NCBI GenBank assembly: GCA_965262745.1
Contig: OZ253558.1
Coordinates: 2,294,001-2,358,000, forward strand
DNA: 64,000 bases
Direction of reading: 5' to 3'
DNA from: JAJECS01 sp965262745
GTDB lineage: Bacteria > Chloroflexota > UBA11872
Under the pieces are notes generated by a model. It was not told where the DNA came from. It searched no databases and saw nothing but the letters and a program-made list of their open reading frames with translations. This document shows, in pieces, positions 42,988 through 51,314 of this stretch; position 1 is the stretch's first letter, and each line of letters starts with the position of its first letter. The position numbers were made by a program, and so were the translations under genes.

Positions 42988-43048
42988 AGTGGACAGGGGA
43001 ACCCCTGTCGGCGCGTCGTTCCCTTGGAGCGACGCGCTTTTAGTCTTT
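42988..43048 (+). ncRNA. Candidate small RNA of about 60 nt with two hairpins
   Basis: Bounded by the promoter at 42954-42981 and an intrinsic terminator. Hairpin 1 is GACAGGGGAACCCCTGTC (42992-43009); hairpin 2 pairs GCGCGTCG (43011-43018) with CGACGCGC (43030-43037), followed by TTTTAGTCTTT. No open frame fits. The 3' end is antisense to the last codons of the DUF3800 gene. Confidence 0.4.
43011..43048 (+). terminator. Intrinsic terminator
   Basis: Eight-bp GC-rich stem GCGCGTCG/CGACGCGC with an 11-nt loop and a following T-rich run on the plus strand. On the minus strand the same stem lies directly after the DUF3800 stop but without a T run. Confidence 0.6.
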
Positions 43049-44107
43049 AAGGGCAGAACGCCGTCGGTGCGCCTCAATCAATGACCGGATGTCTGAATCC
43101 GGGAAGACCTTCAGGCCAAACTTGCCCATTTGGCCGTCTCCTCTGAGATAGAACTTGCTGCTGACAGCCTCCCAATACTTGGGCTCCTCCGTGCATCCGC
43201 TGCGAACCCACTCATAGACCTCTCGGGCCACGATGTCAGCCAATTCGGTTACGTCGGTCCCATCCTTCGGTACGTAGTGGACCCCCGTGTGAAGCATGCC
43301 GGAGAACGCCGACTCGCTGAGCCATTGCGTGCCGTGCAGTAGCAACTCAAGGACGGCGGCCTGCCGCATGGCATCCTCGCGCGGGCCGATGCTTTCGAAG
43401 GTGACGCGTCCAACGGCGCGCGTTGGCCGGTGCGCGAGGAAGTCGACGTAGCGCTCCAGCAGCATCGTGATCGCGAGTGCATAAGCATCCGTTGGGAGGT
43501 ACGGGTCTTGGCCCGCATCGACGAAATTGCCGAACTCCGATTTCCGGACGCCGACACCGAAGAACACGGCTGGGGTATCGACGATGAGCTGGCGGATCGC
43601 CTCGTCGAATTCGCGCTGCCGTGCTTCGTCATCGCCGAAGGAGAATTGCTCCTTGCGTCGACGCATATGGGGCTCATGGAACGTGATGTCCGTCGTCCCG
43701 AAAAAGCTCATCTTGATGGCATTTGCTTGCTTTGCATAGGCGGGAATGTCCGCGTCTACCATGGCAACCGCGCCGGTCGCAAACCAGGCTTCCGAAAGAG
43801 TTGGCTCGGGTGCTGCGACCCCAGACTCGTCGATATAGAGGATATTCTCAGATCGCCCTTCCGAAAGGGGTTGACCCGACTTCAGCTTGAAGGCACGCCG
43901 AGAATCCAGCCAGCCGTGGGCTCGCTGTAGCTCCTGCCGCTCTCTGCCCAGGATTTGCTCAATGATCTGGGCGAACACATCATCCTTTTCGCCCGCACGT
44001 CGCAGCATCGCGGCAAGGAGGCGGGCGAGTCGGCTGGCTTCGCCGAGGCGCTCCGCTCGCTCCTTCGCAAGCCGGCGCCCCTGAGGGTCCCCTCTCACTT
44101 CCGGCAT
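43040..44107 (-). CDS. DUF3800 domain-containing protein
   Basis: 355 residues. The core begins at about 88 with ILYIDESG, then WFATGAVAMV, the hallmark of DUF3800, followed by ITFHEPHMRRRKEQFSF and a second half with YALAITMLLERYVDFLAHRP and FESIGPRED, where the conserved acidic residues suggest an RNase H-like metal site. The 85-residue N-terminus is charged and helical. DUF3800 genes are often found in mobile or defence islands; here the neighbours are an unexplained gap and a possible small RNA. Base composition is somewhat less GC-rich than its neighbours, consistent with acquisition. Confidence 0.82.
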   Translation of the reverse strand: MPEVRGDPQGRRLAKERAERLGEASRLARLLAAMLRRAGEKDDVFAQIIEQILGRERQELQRAHGWLDSRRAFKLKSGQPLSEGRSENILYIDESGVAAPEPTLSEAWFATGAVAMVDADIPAYAKQANAIKMSFFGTTDITFHEPHMRRRKEQFSFGDDEARQREFDEAIRQLIVDTPAVFFGVGVRKSEFGNFVDAGQDPYLPTDAYALAITMLLERYVDFLAHRPTRAVGRVTFESIGPREDAMRQAAVLELLLHGTQWLSESAFSGMLHTGVHYVPKDGTDVTELADIVAREVYEWVRSGCTEEPKYWEAVSSKFYLRGDGQMGKFGLKVFPDSDIRSLIEAHRRRSALKD

Positions 44108-44514
44108 CAGTGCAGGCTTAGGTCCTTATCAGGTTGTTGACAGAACGAAGGCTTCTCCGTTCGACGCGGGCCCGGGCAGGGGCCGCATCGCAGGAGAGCC
44201 TTCTTGCCACAGCGTAGCGCCCCGTTTGGCACTCGACAGCGTGCGGTGAACTTCCAACTTGCGGTGATCGGCGAGCCATCGGCGACGACATTCACGGAAT
44301 GGCGCGTTTCTCGATGCTCGGGATCTCATTGCCAAGTCGCCAACCTCTTGACCCGCCCACAATCGACAGCGACACTCGCCATTGAAGACGCATCGGCGTT
44401 GACGGAGACACGTCGCGGCGATCGGACCGCCGAGCGAGCCCGGGTGGGTGTGAGCCGGGTGCGGAGCCGCCGTCGTTGGCATCCCTCCCGAGCTGCCGGC
44501 CGAACGCTCGTCGC
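44108..44514. other. Intergenic stretch upstream of the T-box
   Basis: About 400 bp without a convincing gene. Open frames on both strands are Arg/Pro/Ser-rich and lack a ribosome site or recognisable domain. The promoter for the ileS operon should lie here; I could not pick a clear -35/-10 pair. Confidence 0.4.
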
Positions 44515-44663
44515 GGCGAGTCAGTAGACCCGGTCGGGGTAGCGCCCCGTTATCGGCGCGGTCGTCCGCCACGGCGGGCGGCGATTGAGTGGTCCGGCGT
44601 TGGCCGGGCAATCGCGGGTGGCACCGCGGGTGACGAGCCCGTCCCGGAAGGGGCGGGTTTTTT
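44515..44663 (+). promoter_or_regulatory. T-box leader controlling the AlaX-ileS operon, probably isoleucine-specific
   Basis: The T-box sequence GGGTGGCACCGCGG is at 44616-44629, immediately before an intrinsic terminator. Upstream a stem of GCGATTG (44581) with CAATCGC (44608) fits stem III. A short stem I is suggested by CGGGG/CCCCG (44535-44549) flanked by AGTA on the 5' side and TATC on the 3' side; ATC at 44552-44554 is a candidate isoleucine specifier. The short stem I recalls the ileS T-boxes of Actinobacteria, but this leader ends in a terminator, so control should be transcriptional: uncharged tRNA-Ile favours readthrough. Confidence 0.8.
44638..44663 (+). terminator. T-box terminator
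   Basis: CCCGTCCC pairs with GGGGCGGG around a GGAA loop and is followed by six T. It would compete with the antiterminator formed through the T-box bulge at 44616-44629. Confidence 0.85.
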
Positions 44664-44709
44664 GTTGCGGCGCCGCGCCCAGATGAGCACGACAGGACGG
44701 CGGGTGAAG

Positions 44710-45432
44710 ATGGCAACCGACGAGCTCTACTCAGCCGATAGCTATCTGCGGGAATTCGAGGCCGTGGTCCAGCGGGCCGGCCCGGACGGCGTGGTGCTTG
44801 ACCGCACCGCCTTCTATCCGCGGGGCGGCGGGCAACCCAGCGATACCGGCGAGCTGCGCGCCGGAGCCGAGGTGTGGCCGGTGACCCGCGTGCAGCGGCG
44901 CGCCGGCGAGATCGCGCACGCGGTTGAAGGCGATCCGCCCGCGCCCGGCACCCAAGTCTGCGGCAGCCTGGACTGGGAGCGGCGCTTCCGGTTCATGCGG
45001 CTGCACACGGCGCTGCACGCGCTCTCGGGCATCGTGTGGCGCGGCTGGAACGCCGACGTGACCGGCAGCAACATCGCCGACGGCGGCGACCGCGCGCGCA
45101 TGGACTTCGCCTTGGAGGGCGTGCGCATCAACGAGATCAAGCAGGAGATCGAGGACCAACTGAATCAGTCGCTCGCCGCGGGGCGCGAGGTCAAGGTCTA
45201 CTCCCTGCCCCGCGCGGAAGCCTTCGAGCTGCCGGACCTGATCCGCACCCACGTGAACCTCGTCCCCGAGCACATCCGCGAGATTCGCATCGTCGAGATC
45301 GTGGACCTGGACCGCCAGGCGGACGGCGGCACCCACGTGGCCAACACCGCGGAGATCGGGCCGGTGCGCATCGTCAACGCGGTCAACAAGGGACGCATCA
45401 ATCGGCGTCTCGAAATCGCCCTCGGGGACTGA
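44710..45432 (+). CDS. AlaX-type trans-editing aminoacyl-tRNA deacylase
   Basis: 240 residues from the ATG at 44710 (ATG at 44683 possible). It matches the editing domain of alanyl-tRNA synthetase as a stand-alone protein: FYPRGGGQPSDTGEL, the HxxxH metal motif in LHTALHAL, and DGGTHVANTAEIG, where the usual Cys of CGGTH is Asp. Such proteins remove Ser or Gly wrongly attached to tRNA-Ala. Its place directly behind an isoleucine-type T-box and 4 nt before ileS is unusual and suggests either shared regulation for convenience or a wider editing role. Confidence 0.85.
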   Translation: MATDELYSADSYLREFEAVVQRAGPDGVVLDRTAFYPRGGGQPSDTGELRAGAEVWPVTRVQRRAGEIAHAVEGDPPAPGTQVCGSLDWERRFRFMRLHTALHALSGIVWRGWNADVTGSNIADGGDRARMDFALEGVRINEIKQEIEDQLNQSLAAGREVKVYSLPRAEAFELPDLIRTHVNLVPEHIREIRIVEIVDLDRQADGGTHVANTAEIGPVRIVNAVNKGRINRRLEIALGD

Positions 45433-45436
45433 CGGC

Positions 45437-48400
45437 ATGTCCCGCGACGATCCACCCGACGCTGCCTCAACTTCGCTGGATTCCCGCTTTCGCGGGAATG
45501 ACGGAGAAGGGGGTGGGAATGACGGAGGAGGGGGCGGGAATGATGGAGCGAGATCAGGGCCTGTGGCAGCGAAACCACCCGACGCCGCCCCGGCCTCGCC
45601 CTTCCAACCGCTGCCGGACGAGCTGGACTTTCCGTCCATGGAGCGGCGCATCCTGGACTCCTGGGCGGAGCAGGGCACGTTCGACCAGCTGCGCGCCAAG
45701 AACGCCGACGGCCCGCGCTGGTCCTTCATCGACGGTCCCATCACGGCCAACAACCCCATGGGCGTGCATCACGCCTGGGGCCGCACCTACAAGGACGTCT
45801 ACCAGCGCTACCGCGCCATGCGCGGCTACCACCAGCGTTATCAGAACGGCTTCGACTGCCAGGGGCTATGGCTTGAGGTCGAAGTCGAAAAAGAGCTCGG
45901 GTTCAAGTCCAAGCGCGACATCGAGGCCTTCGGGCTCGAAGCCTTTGCCGAGGCCTGCCGCGAGCGGGTCGCCACCTATTCCGCGGTCCAGACCTCGCAG
46001 TCCGCGCGCCTGGGGCAGTGGATGGATTGGGACAACTCCTACTACACCCACTCCGACAGCAACATCGAGCACATCTGGAGCTTCCTGCGGCGCTGCCACG
46101 AGCGCGGCTGGATCGAGGTGGCGCAGCGCGCCATGCCCTGGTGCGCGCGCTGCGGCACGGCGCTCTCGCAGCACGAGTTGATCGACACCTACGCCGAGAT
46201 CACGCACGACGCGCTGTACGTCCGGCTGCCGCTTCACGGCCGCGAAAACGCCTGGCTGCTCGTCTGGACCACCACGCCCTGGACGCTGGCGGCCAACGTC
46301 GCCGCCGCCGTCGATCCCGACCTGACCTATGTCGAGGTCGGGATGAACAACGGCGCGCGCTACTTCCTGGCCGAAGACACGCTGCAAGAGGCGCTCGGCG
46401 ACGACCCGCATCTGGTCATCGGCCGCGTCAAGGGTGCCGACATGCTCGGCTGGACCTACGACGGGCCCTTCGACGAGTTGCCCGCCGTCGCCGGCACCGC
46501 GCACCGCGTCATCCCCTGGAAGGACGTGGGCGCCGACGAGGGCACCGGCATCGTGCATATCGCCCCCGGCGCCGGGGAGGACGACTTCCGTCTCAGCCAG
46601 GAGCTGGACCTGCCGGTGCTCGTGCCAATTGATGAGAACGGCGTCTACGTGGAGGGCTACGACTGGCTCACCGGTCGCGACGCCCGCCAGGTGGCGGACG
46701 ACGTCATCGCCGACCTGCGCGCGCGCGGGCTGCTCTACCGGGCGCACCGCTTCCAGCACCGCTATCCCCACTGCTGGCGCTGCCAGGAGGAACTCGTCTT
46801 CCGGGTGGACGACGAGTGGTTCATCCGCGCCGACGAGGTGCGACAGCCGATGCTGGACGCTGCCGCCACCGTGCACTGGGTACCCGAATACGCCGGGGCG
46901 CGCATGGCCGACTGGCTGCGCAATATGGGCGACTGGAACATCTCGCGGCGGCGCTATTGGGGCTTGCCGCTGCCGTTCTATCCCTGCCAGGCGTGCGGCC
47001 ACCTCACCGTCATCGGCTCCAAGGCCCAGCTCGAGGAGCGGGCGATTTCCGGCCTGGACCAGCTGCGCGAGCTGCACCGCCCGTGGATCGACCGCGTGGT
47101 CATCCGCTGCGAGGCCTGCGAGGCGCCGGTCCACCGGATTGACGCCGTTGGCGACGCCTGGCTGGACGCCGGCATCGTGCCGTTTTCCACGCTGGGTTAC
47201 CTGGAGCGCAGCGACGAGTTCCAGCGCTGGTATCCCGCCGACTTCATCACCGAGATGCGCGAGCAAATCCGGCTGTGGTTCTACTCCATGCTCTTCATGA
47301 GCGTCACGCTCGAGGATCGGGCGCCCTATCGCGCCGTCTTCGTCTACGAAAAGCTGAACGACGAAACCGGCCGCGCCATGCACAAGAGTTGGGGCAACGC
47401 CATCGACTTTGGCGAGGCGGCCGAGCGCATGGGCGCGGACGTCATGCGCTGGCTCTATGCCGGGCAGAACCCGCTCTACAACATCAACTTCGGCTACGGA
47501 CCGGCGGGCGAGGTCAAGCGGCGCATGCTCACGCTGTGGAACGTCTATGCGTTCTTCGTCACCTACGCCCGCCTCGACGAATTCGATCCGTCGCAGCCGC
47601 CGGTGCCGCTGGCCGAACGCGCGGACCTGGACCGCTGGGTCCTGTCGAGGTTGCAGTCGCTGATCGACACGATGACCGAAGCGCTGGATAGCTTTCGCGT
47701 ACATCGCGGCGTGCGGGCGGCGCAGGCGTTCATTGAGGACGTGTCGAACTGGTACGTGCGGCGCGGCCGGCGGCGCTACTGGAAATCCGAGGACGACACC
47801 GACAAGCAAGCCGCCTACCAGACGCTGTACGAGGTGCTCACCACGTTGGTGCGCGTGCTGGCGCCGGTGATGCCGTTTTGGATGGAGGACATCTATCAAA
47901 ACCTGGTGCGCGCCGTGGACCCGAGCGCCCCGGCGAGCGTGCACCTGACCGACTGGCCCCAAGCCCGCGACGACCGGCGCGATCCGCGGCTAGACGCCGC
48001 CATGGCCGAGGTGCAGCGGGTCGTGCGCGCCGGCCGGGCCGCGCGCAACGCCGCCAACGTCAAGCTGCGCCAGCCGCTGCGGACGGCGCTGGTCCAGGTC
48101 CCCGACGACGCGGCCTGGGACGCGGTGGAGGCGCTCAAGCCGCACGTCCTCGACGAGCTGAACGTGAAGACGCTCGAGCGCATGTCCTCCGAGCATGAGC
48201 TGGTCGACTACCAGGTCCAGCCCAACTACCGGCGGCTGGGTCCCCGGTTCGGCCCGCGCGTCAAGCAGGTCGCCGCCGCTCTGGCTGCCTTAGACGCGGC
48301 GGACGCCGTGCGCCAGCTGGATGAACATGGCCACCTAACCGTCAACGTGCATGGCATTGTCGAACTCCTCGCTCCAGACGATCTCAACGTGCGCCGCACG

Positions 48401-48748
48401 CCGCGCGAGGGCTTTGGCGTCGCCGAGCAGGACGGCGTGATCGTGGCCGTCACCACAGATATCGATGACGAACTCGCCCGCGAGGGCCTGGCGCGCGAGC
48501 TGGTGCACGCCACGCAGGGGCTGCGGCGCGAGGCCGGTCTAGATGTTTCAGACCGAATTCACCTCTGGATCGATGGCGGCGACGTAGTAGATCAGACACT
48601 GGCCGAGCACCAGACCTGGATCGCCGGCGAGGTGCTCGCCGTCGCGGTCAACGACGGCGAGCCCCAGCCCGACGCAGCCCACGCCGAGCCCACGCTCAAC
48701 GGCCTACCCGTCCAAATCCGCCTGAGCCGCGCACCCCGGTCCGACTAG
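45437..48748 (+). CDS. ileS: Isoleucyl-tRNA synthetase
   Basis: 1103 residues. The HIGH-like motif is VHHAWG at about 110, within ITANNPMGVHHAWGRTYKD; the KMSKS-like motif is HKSWGN at about 649. The CP1 editing domain (WTTTPWTLAANV), anticodon-binding helices (NWYVRRGRRRYW) and a long C-terminal domain are all present, the layout of the longer IleRS type. The N-terminal 50-60 residues are not from the family: they begin with a repeat reading LDSRFRGND and three 21-bp tandem units (GNDGEGG type). The ATG at 45437 is 4 nt after the AlaX stop. Controlled by the T-box at 44.6 kb. Confidence 0.95.
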   Translation: MSRDDPPDAASTSLDSRFRGNDGEGGGNDGGGGGNDGARSGPVAAKPPDAAPASPFQPLPDELDFPSMERRILDSWAEQGTFDQLRAKNADGPRWSFIDGPITANNPMGVHHAWGRTYKDVYQRYRAMRGYHQRYQNGFDCQGLWLEVEVEKELGFKSKRDIEAFGLEAFAEACRERVATYSAVQTSQSARLGQWMDWDNSYYTHSDSNIEHIWSFLRRCHERGWIEVAQRAMPWCARCGTALSQHELIDTYAEITHDALYVRLPLHGRENAWLLVWTTTPWTLAANVAAAVDPDLTYVEVGMNNGARYFLAEDTLQEALGDDPHLVIGRVKGADMLGWTYDGPFDELPAVAGTAHRVIPWKDVGADEGTGIVHIAPGAGEDDFRLSQELDLPVLVPIDENGVYVEGYDWLTGRDARQVADDVIADLRARGLLYRAHRFQHRYPHCWRCQEELVFRVDDEWFIRADEVRQPMLDAAATVHWVPEYAGARMADWLRNMGDWNISRRRYWGLPLPFYPCQACGHLTVIGSKAQLEERAISGLDQLRELHRPWIDRVVIRCEACEAPVHRIDAVGDAWLDAGIVPFSTLGYLERSDEFQRWYPADFITEMREQIRLWFYSMLFMSVTLEDRAPYRAVFVYEKLNDETGRAMHKSWGNAIDFGEAAERMGADVMRWLYAGQNPLYNINFGYGPAGEVKRRMLTLWNVYAFFVTYARLDEFDPSQPPVPLAERADLDRWVLSRLQSLIDTMTEALDSFRVHRGVRAAQAFIEDVSNWYVRRGRRRYWKSEDDTDKQAAYQTLYEVLTTLVRVLAPVMPFWMEDIYQNLVRAVDPSAPASVHLTDWPQARDDRRDPRLDAAMAEVQRVVRAGRAARNAANVKLRQPLRTALVQVPDDAAWDAVEALKPHVLDELNVKTLERMSSEHELVDYQVQPNYRRLGPRFGPRVKQVAAALAALDAADAVRQLDEHGHLTVNVHGIVELLAPDDLNVRRTPREGFGVAEQDGVIVAVTTDIDDELAREGLARELVHATQGLRREAGLDVSDRIHLWIDGGDVVDQTLAEHQTWIAGEVLAVAVNDGEPQPDAAHAEPTLNGLPVQIRLSRAPRSD
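45480..45550 (+). repeat. Palindromic repeat plus 21-bp tandem units inside the 5' end of ileS
   Basis: ATTCCCGC-TTTC-GCGGGAAT (45480-45499) is a perfect hairpin repeat common in environmental genomes. It runs into tandem copies of a 21-bp unit starting GGGAATGACGGAG at 45494, 45515 and 45536 (the last partial). Because 21 is a multiple of three the frame stays open. Confidence 0.8.
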
Positions 48749-49065
48749 CTCTCCTCGCGCGCCGCCACCTCGACCTGGCCGTCGCGCACGCGCACGACAT
48801 AGGACTCGATGCGCCGGCCCAGCGGGGGCGTGATGAGCCAGCCGTCCGTCACGTCGTAGGTCCAGCCATGGAGGGGACAGGTGAGCTGGCCGCCGACCAA
48901 GTAGCCCGTGCCCAGGGCCCCGCCCGCGTGTTCGCAGATGCCCTGGATGGCGTAGAACTCCCCGTCGACGTTCGCGATCACCACCTCCGCCCAGTCGACC
49001 ATCACCGTGACCAAGCGGCCGGGCGGCGGCAGGATGCTCTCGTCACCGACCGCGTGGAAGCGCAT
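48745..49065 (-). CDS. Rieske [2Fe-2S] ferredoxin-like protein
   Basis: 106 residues, the size of small Rieske ferredoxins of dioxygenase systems. The cluster ligands are in CEHAGG (Cys-x-His) and CPLHGW (Cys-x-x-His). It begins at the ATG at 49065 with GAGG 6 nt upstream and follows the GNAT gene by 17 nt, so the two are probably co-transcribed. It could carry electrons to an oxygenase such as a PhyH or ring hydroxylase, or belong to the NirD-like group; no partner oxygenase is adjacent. The stop shares CTAG with ileS. Confidence 0.9.
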   Translation of the reverse strand: MRFHAVGDESILPPPGRLVTVMVDWAEVVIANVDGEFYAIQGICEHAGGALGTGYLVGGQLTCPLHGWTYDVTDGWLITPPLGRRIESYVVRVRDGQVEVAAREES

Positions 49066-49082
49066 CGCTGCCTCTGCCGAAG

Positions 49083-50153
49083 CTACGCCAGATTGCGACG
49101 CAGGACCGTCACGTCGACCGCCCGGTCGCCGCAACGCAGGTAACCCGACAGCGTCGACTCGACCGTGAAGCCCACCGCGGCCAGCGCGGCGCTGCGGCTG
49201 TCGCCCGAGGCATAAGCGCGCACGGTCCGGACGCCGGCCTCGCGGCCTTCCGCCAGCACCGCGCCCAGAAACGACGAGAGCTCGCCGTGGTAGGCCGGGT
49301 GGCAGAGCACCTCCAGAGTCGCGCTGCCGTCCAGCGGCGCAGCCGTGGCGGTGAAGAGTCCTGCGGCGGCCACGATGCGGTCGCGGCGGCTCACCAGCAC
49401 CTTCAGCCGGTTCGCCGGGTGGGTCTCCCGTCGCAGCATGGAGCTGACGAACGGCCGCAGGCACGACCCCGACTGCACCTCCGGCGGGTCGTAGAAGATG
49501 GCCTCGGTGAAGTCGCGGATGCGCCAGTCCACCGGCTCCGGCGACAGCATCAGGGCCGGATAGGCTCCGATATCGCCGAAGGCCGCATCGCGCGCCAGCG
49601 GCGCCGTTCCGTCATGCGCGAAGTAGTCCTCGTCGAACGTTTCCGGATCGAGCCCGTCCCGCAGCGCGCGCATGGCGATGCCGTTGTAGCGCCGGTAGCC
49701 GTACTTCTCGTAGACGTGGGCCGCGTCCGGGGCGACCGTGCCCAGATAGATCGCGCGGCCGCCGTCCGCCCAGAACTGTTCGACCGACAGCCGCGTGAGG
49801 GTCTGCGCCACGCCCTTGCCGCGATGGGCGGGGTCCGTGCGCACGAAGCCGTAGCCGCCGACCTCGCGCGTGTTGCTGCTCGTGCCGTGCCACACCGAGC
49901 CGACGATCTCGCCATCGATACGCCCGACAAACAGGTAGTCGTGCAGGGAGTCGTCGACCGCGCCGCGCAGGGCGCGGGCCATGAGCTCGTTCTCGCCGGG
50001 CGAGGTCCACGGATTGAAGGGCTGAATCGCGAACCACCACACCTCGCGATTCTCGGGGGTGTCCCCGCGGCCCTCACCGGGGCCAAGCGTGGTGACGTCA
50101 AGCCGCTCGCCGGTCTTAAGGGTGTGCGTGGAATCCATGCTGGCGCTCGGCAT
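49083..50153 (-). CDS. GNAT family N-acetyltransferase
   Basis: 356 residues. The N-terminal half holds the GNAT fold with the acetyl-CoA loop in RTDPAHRGKGVAQTLTRL (Q/R-x-x-G-x-G/A) and a following YLGTVAPDAAHVYEKYGY block; the C-terminal half looks like a second, weaker GNAT repeat (EVLCHPAYHGELSSFL, AALAAVGFTVESTL). The substrate is unknown. The ATG at 50153 has GGGG close upstream; the ATG at 50138 is an alternative. It is divergent from the SDR gene, sharing a 60-bp promoter region, and heads an operon with the Rieske gene. Confidence 0.85.
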   Translation of the reverse strand: MPSASMDSTHTLKTGERLDVTTLGPGEGRGDTPENREVWWFAIQPFNPWTSPGENELMARALRGAVDDSLHDYLFVGRIDGEIVGSVWHGTSSNTREVGGYGFVRTDPAHRGKGVAQTLTRLSVEQFWADGGRAIYLGTVAPDAAHVYEKYGYRRYNGIAMRALRDGLDPETFDEDYFAHDGTAPLARDAAFGDIGAYPALMLSPEPVDWRIRDFTEAIFYDPPEVQSGSCLRPFVSSMLRRETHPANRLKVLVSRRDRIVAAAGLFTATAAPLDGSATLEVLCHPAYHGELSSFLGAVLAEGREAGVRTVRAYASGDSRSAALAAVGFTVESTLSGYLRCGDRAVDVTVLRRNLA

Positions 50154-50213
50154 TTATCCCCTGGAGTGCGGTGCCACAATAGCGCCTTTGCAGGCCAACA
50201 GCTGGAGGGGCGC

Positions 50214-50954
50214 ATGTCAATCGAGGGTCGGGCGGCAATCATCACCGGCGGAGGCACAGGGGTGGGGCGCGCCACCGCGCTCGGCCTCGCGCGGCTGGGC
50301 GTGAACGTCGCCGTGAACTACTCCCGCTCGGCGGACGAGGCCGCGGCCACCGCCCGCGACTGCGAGGCCGAGGGGGTCGAGGCGCTGGCGCTGCAGGCCG
50401 ACGTGGCTTCAAACGCCGCCGTGGTCGCCATGGTGGAGCAGGCGGCGGCGGCCTTGGGGCGGGTGGACTATTTGGTCAACAGCGCCGGGACGACCGTATT
50501 CGTGTCCCATGAGGATCTGGACGGGCTGACGGAGGAGTCGTGGCAGCGCGTCATGGGCGTGAATCTGCTGGGCGCGTTCTACGCCACGCGCGCCTGCACG
50601 CCGCACATGCGCGCGGCCGGCGCGGGCGCCGTGGTCAACGTGTCGTCGGTGGCGGGCATCACAGGCGCCGGCAGCTCAATTCCCTATGCCGCGTCCAAGG
50701 GCGCGCTCAACACCATGACGAGGTCACTGGCGCGCGCGCTGGCGCCCGAAGTGCGCGTCAACACCGTGGCGCCGGGGATCATCGACACGCGCTGGGTCGA
50801 CGACCGGCGCGAGTTTCTGGACGCCGCGGTGCAGCAGACGCCGCTGCGGCGCGCCGCCGTCGCCGAAGACATCGCCGAGTCCGTGATCTACCTGCTGCAA
50901 TCCACCTTCACCACCGGCGAGGTGCTGGTGATCGACGGCGGGATCTCGCTCTAG
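50214..50954 (+). CDS. Short-chain dehydrogenase/reductase
   Basis: 246 residues, the classical SDR length. The ATG at 50214 has GGAGGGG 5-6 nt upstream, and the extended open frame to the left is only antisense of the GNAT gene. NAD(P) motif TGGGTGVG, NSAG, catalytic Ser in NVSSVAG and YxxxK in YAASK, then VAPGIIDT; all active-site residues are present. It resembles FabG-like reductases, but with no fatty-acid gene nearby a sugar or polyol alcohol substrate is as likely. Confidence 0.9.
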   Translation: MSIEGRAAIITGGGTGVGRATALGLARLGVNVAVNYSRSADEAAATARDCEAEGVEALALQADVASNAAVVAMVEQAAAALGRVDYLVNSAGTTVFVSHEDLDGLTEESWQRVMGVNLLGAFYATRACTPHMRAAGAGAVVNVSSVAGITGAGSSIPYAASKGALNTMTRSLARALAPEVRVNTVAPGIIDTRWVDDRREFLDAAVQQTPLRRAAVAEDIAESVIYLLQSTFTTGEVLVIDGGISL

Positions 50955-50974
50955 GCGCAGCGCCCGCACAGGAA

Positions 50975-51006
50975 ACGAGCGCTCCGGCCGGAGCCGGAGC
51001 GCTCGT
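50975..51006. terminator. Strong U-less hairpin between convergent genes
   Basis: A perfect 14-bp stem (ACGAGCGCTCCGGC and complement) with a CGGA tetraloop, 20 bp after the SDR stop and 21 bp before the stop of the opposing zinc-ribbon gene. It has no T run on either side but is well placed as a two-way terminator. Confidence 0.6.
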
Positions 51007-51027
51007 GGATTCCCGTGACGAGAGCGT

Positions 51028-51240
51028 CTACGCCGCGAGCGACGTCACTCCATCCGGCACGTGACCAGTGCCATGGCACTGGGAGCACGAGCGCCAGAAC
51101 GTCGCGCTGGCGTAGCTGGCGCGCGCAAGCGGGCGCCCGCCTCCGTCGTAGCGGCGAAATCCACGGCCGACGCAGCGCGGGCATAGCTGTTCGCCCGAGC
51201 GGGCAGAGATGGTCGCTCGTGGACCAACGTAGTGGGTCAT
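51028..51240 (-). CDS. 70-residue DnaJ-type zinc-ribbon mini-protein
   Basis: The ATG at 51240 follows GGGGGAAGG and gives 70 residues with two CxxCxGxG units: CPRCVGRGF at about 20 and CSQCHGTGHV at about 52. This is the zinc-binding repeat of DnaJ/Hsp40 cysteine-rich domains, here alone on a tiny protein. It has its own promoter (51315-51342) and a 68-nt leader. I do not know a function; a zinc-bound chaperone-like or redox helper is a guess. It was easy to miss because it lies inside a longer spurious frame. Confidence 0.75.
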   Translation of the reverse strand: MTHYVGPRATISARSGEQLCPRCVGRGFRRYDGGGRPLARASYASATFWRSCSQCHGTGHVPDGVTSLAA

Positions 51241-51314
51241 GCCTTCCCCCTTCCTCGCGGGAATGCCCCAGGTCGACATTGACCTGGCTACGCGCACACA
51301 GAGCGCGCTGACAC

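Noticed and set aside
33962..44107. Possible defence island (DNA methyltransferase, IS110, DUF3800)
   Set aside because: The three are far apart and separated by housekeeping genes (mnmE, radical SAM); no nuclease, helicase or toxin-antitoxin partner was found next to any of them.
44129..44716. 195-codon minus-strand frame over the T-box region
   Set aside because: Its composition is random-like and it runs through the T-box and terminator, which explain the conserved structure better.
45494..45550. Possible CRISPR-like direct repeats
   Set aside because: The 21-bp units are directly tandem without spacers and keep the ileS frame; no cas gene is present. No CRISPR array was seen anywhere in the window.
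45866..47962. 698-codon open frame on the minus strand inside ileS
   Set aside because: It is the antisense of a GC-rich coding region, rich in Arg, His, Val and Gly, with no domain; the plus-strand ileS frame is unambiguous.
49287..50213. Long N-terminal extension of the SDR frame
   Set aside because: It is antisense to the GNAT gene; the ATG at 50214 has a strong ribosome site and begins the SDR domain.
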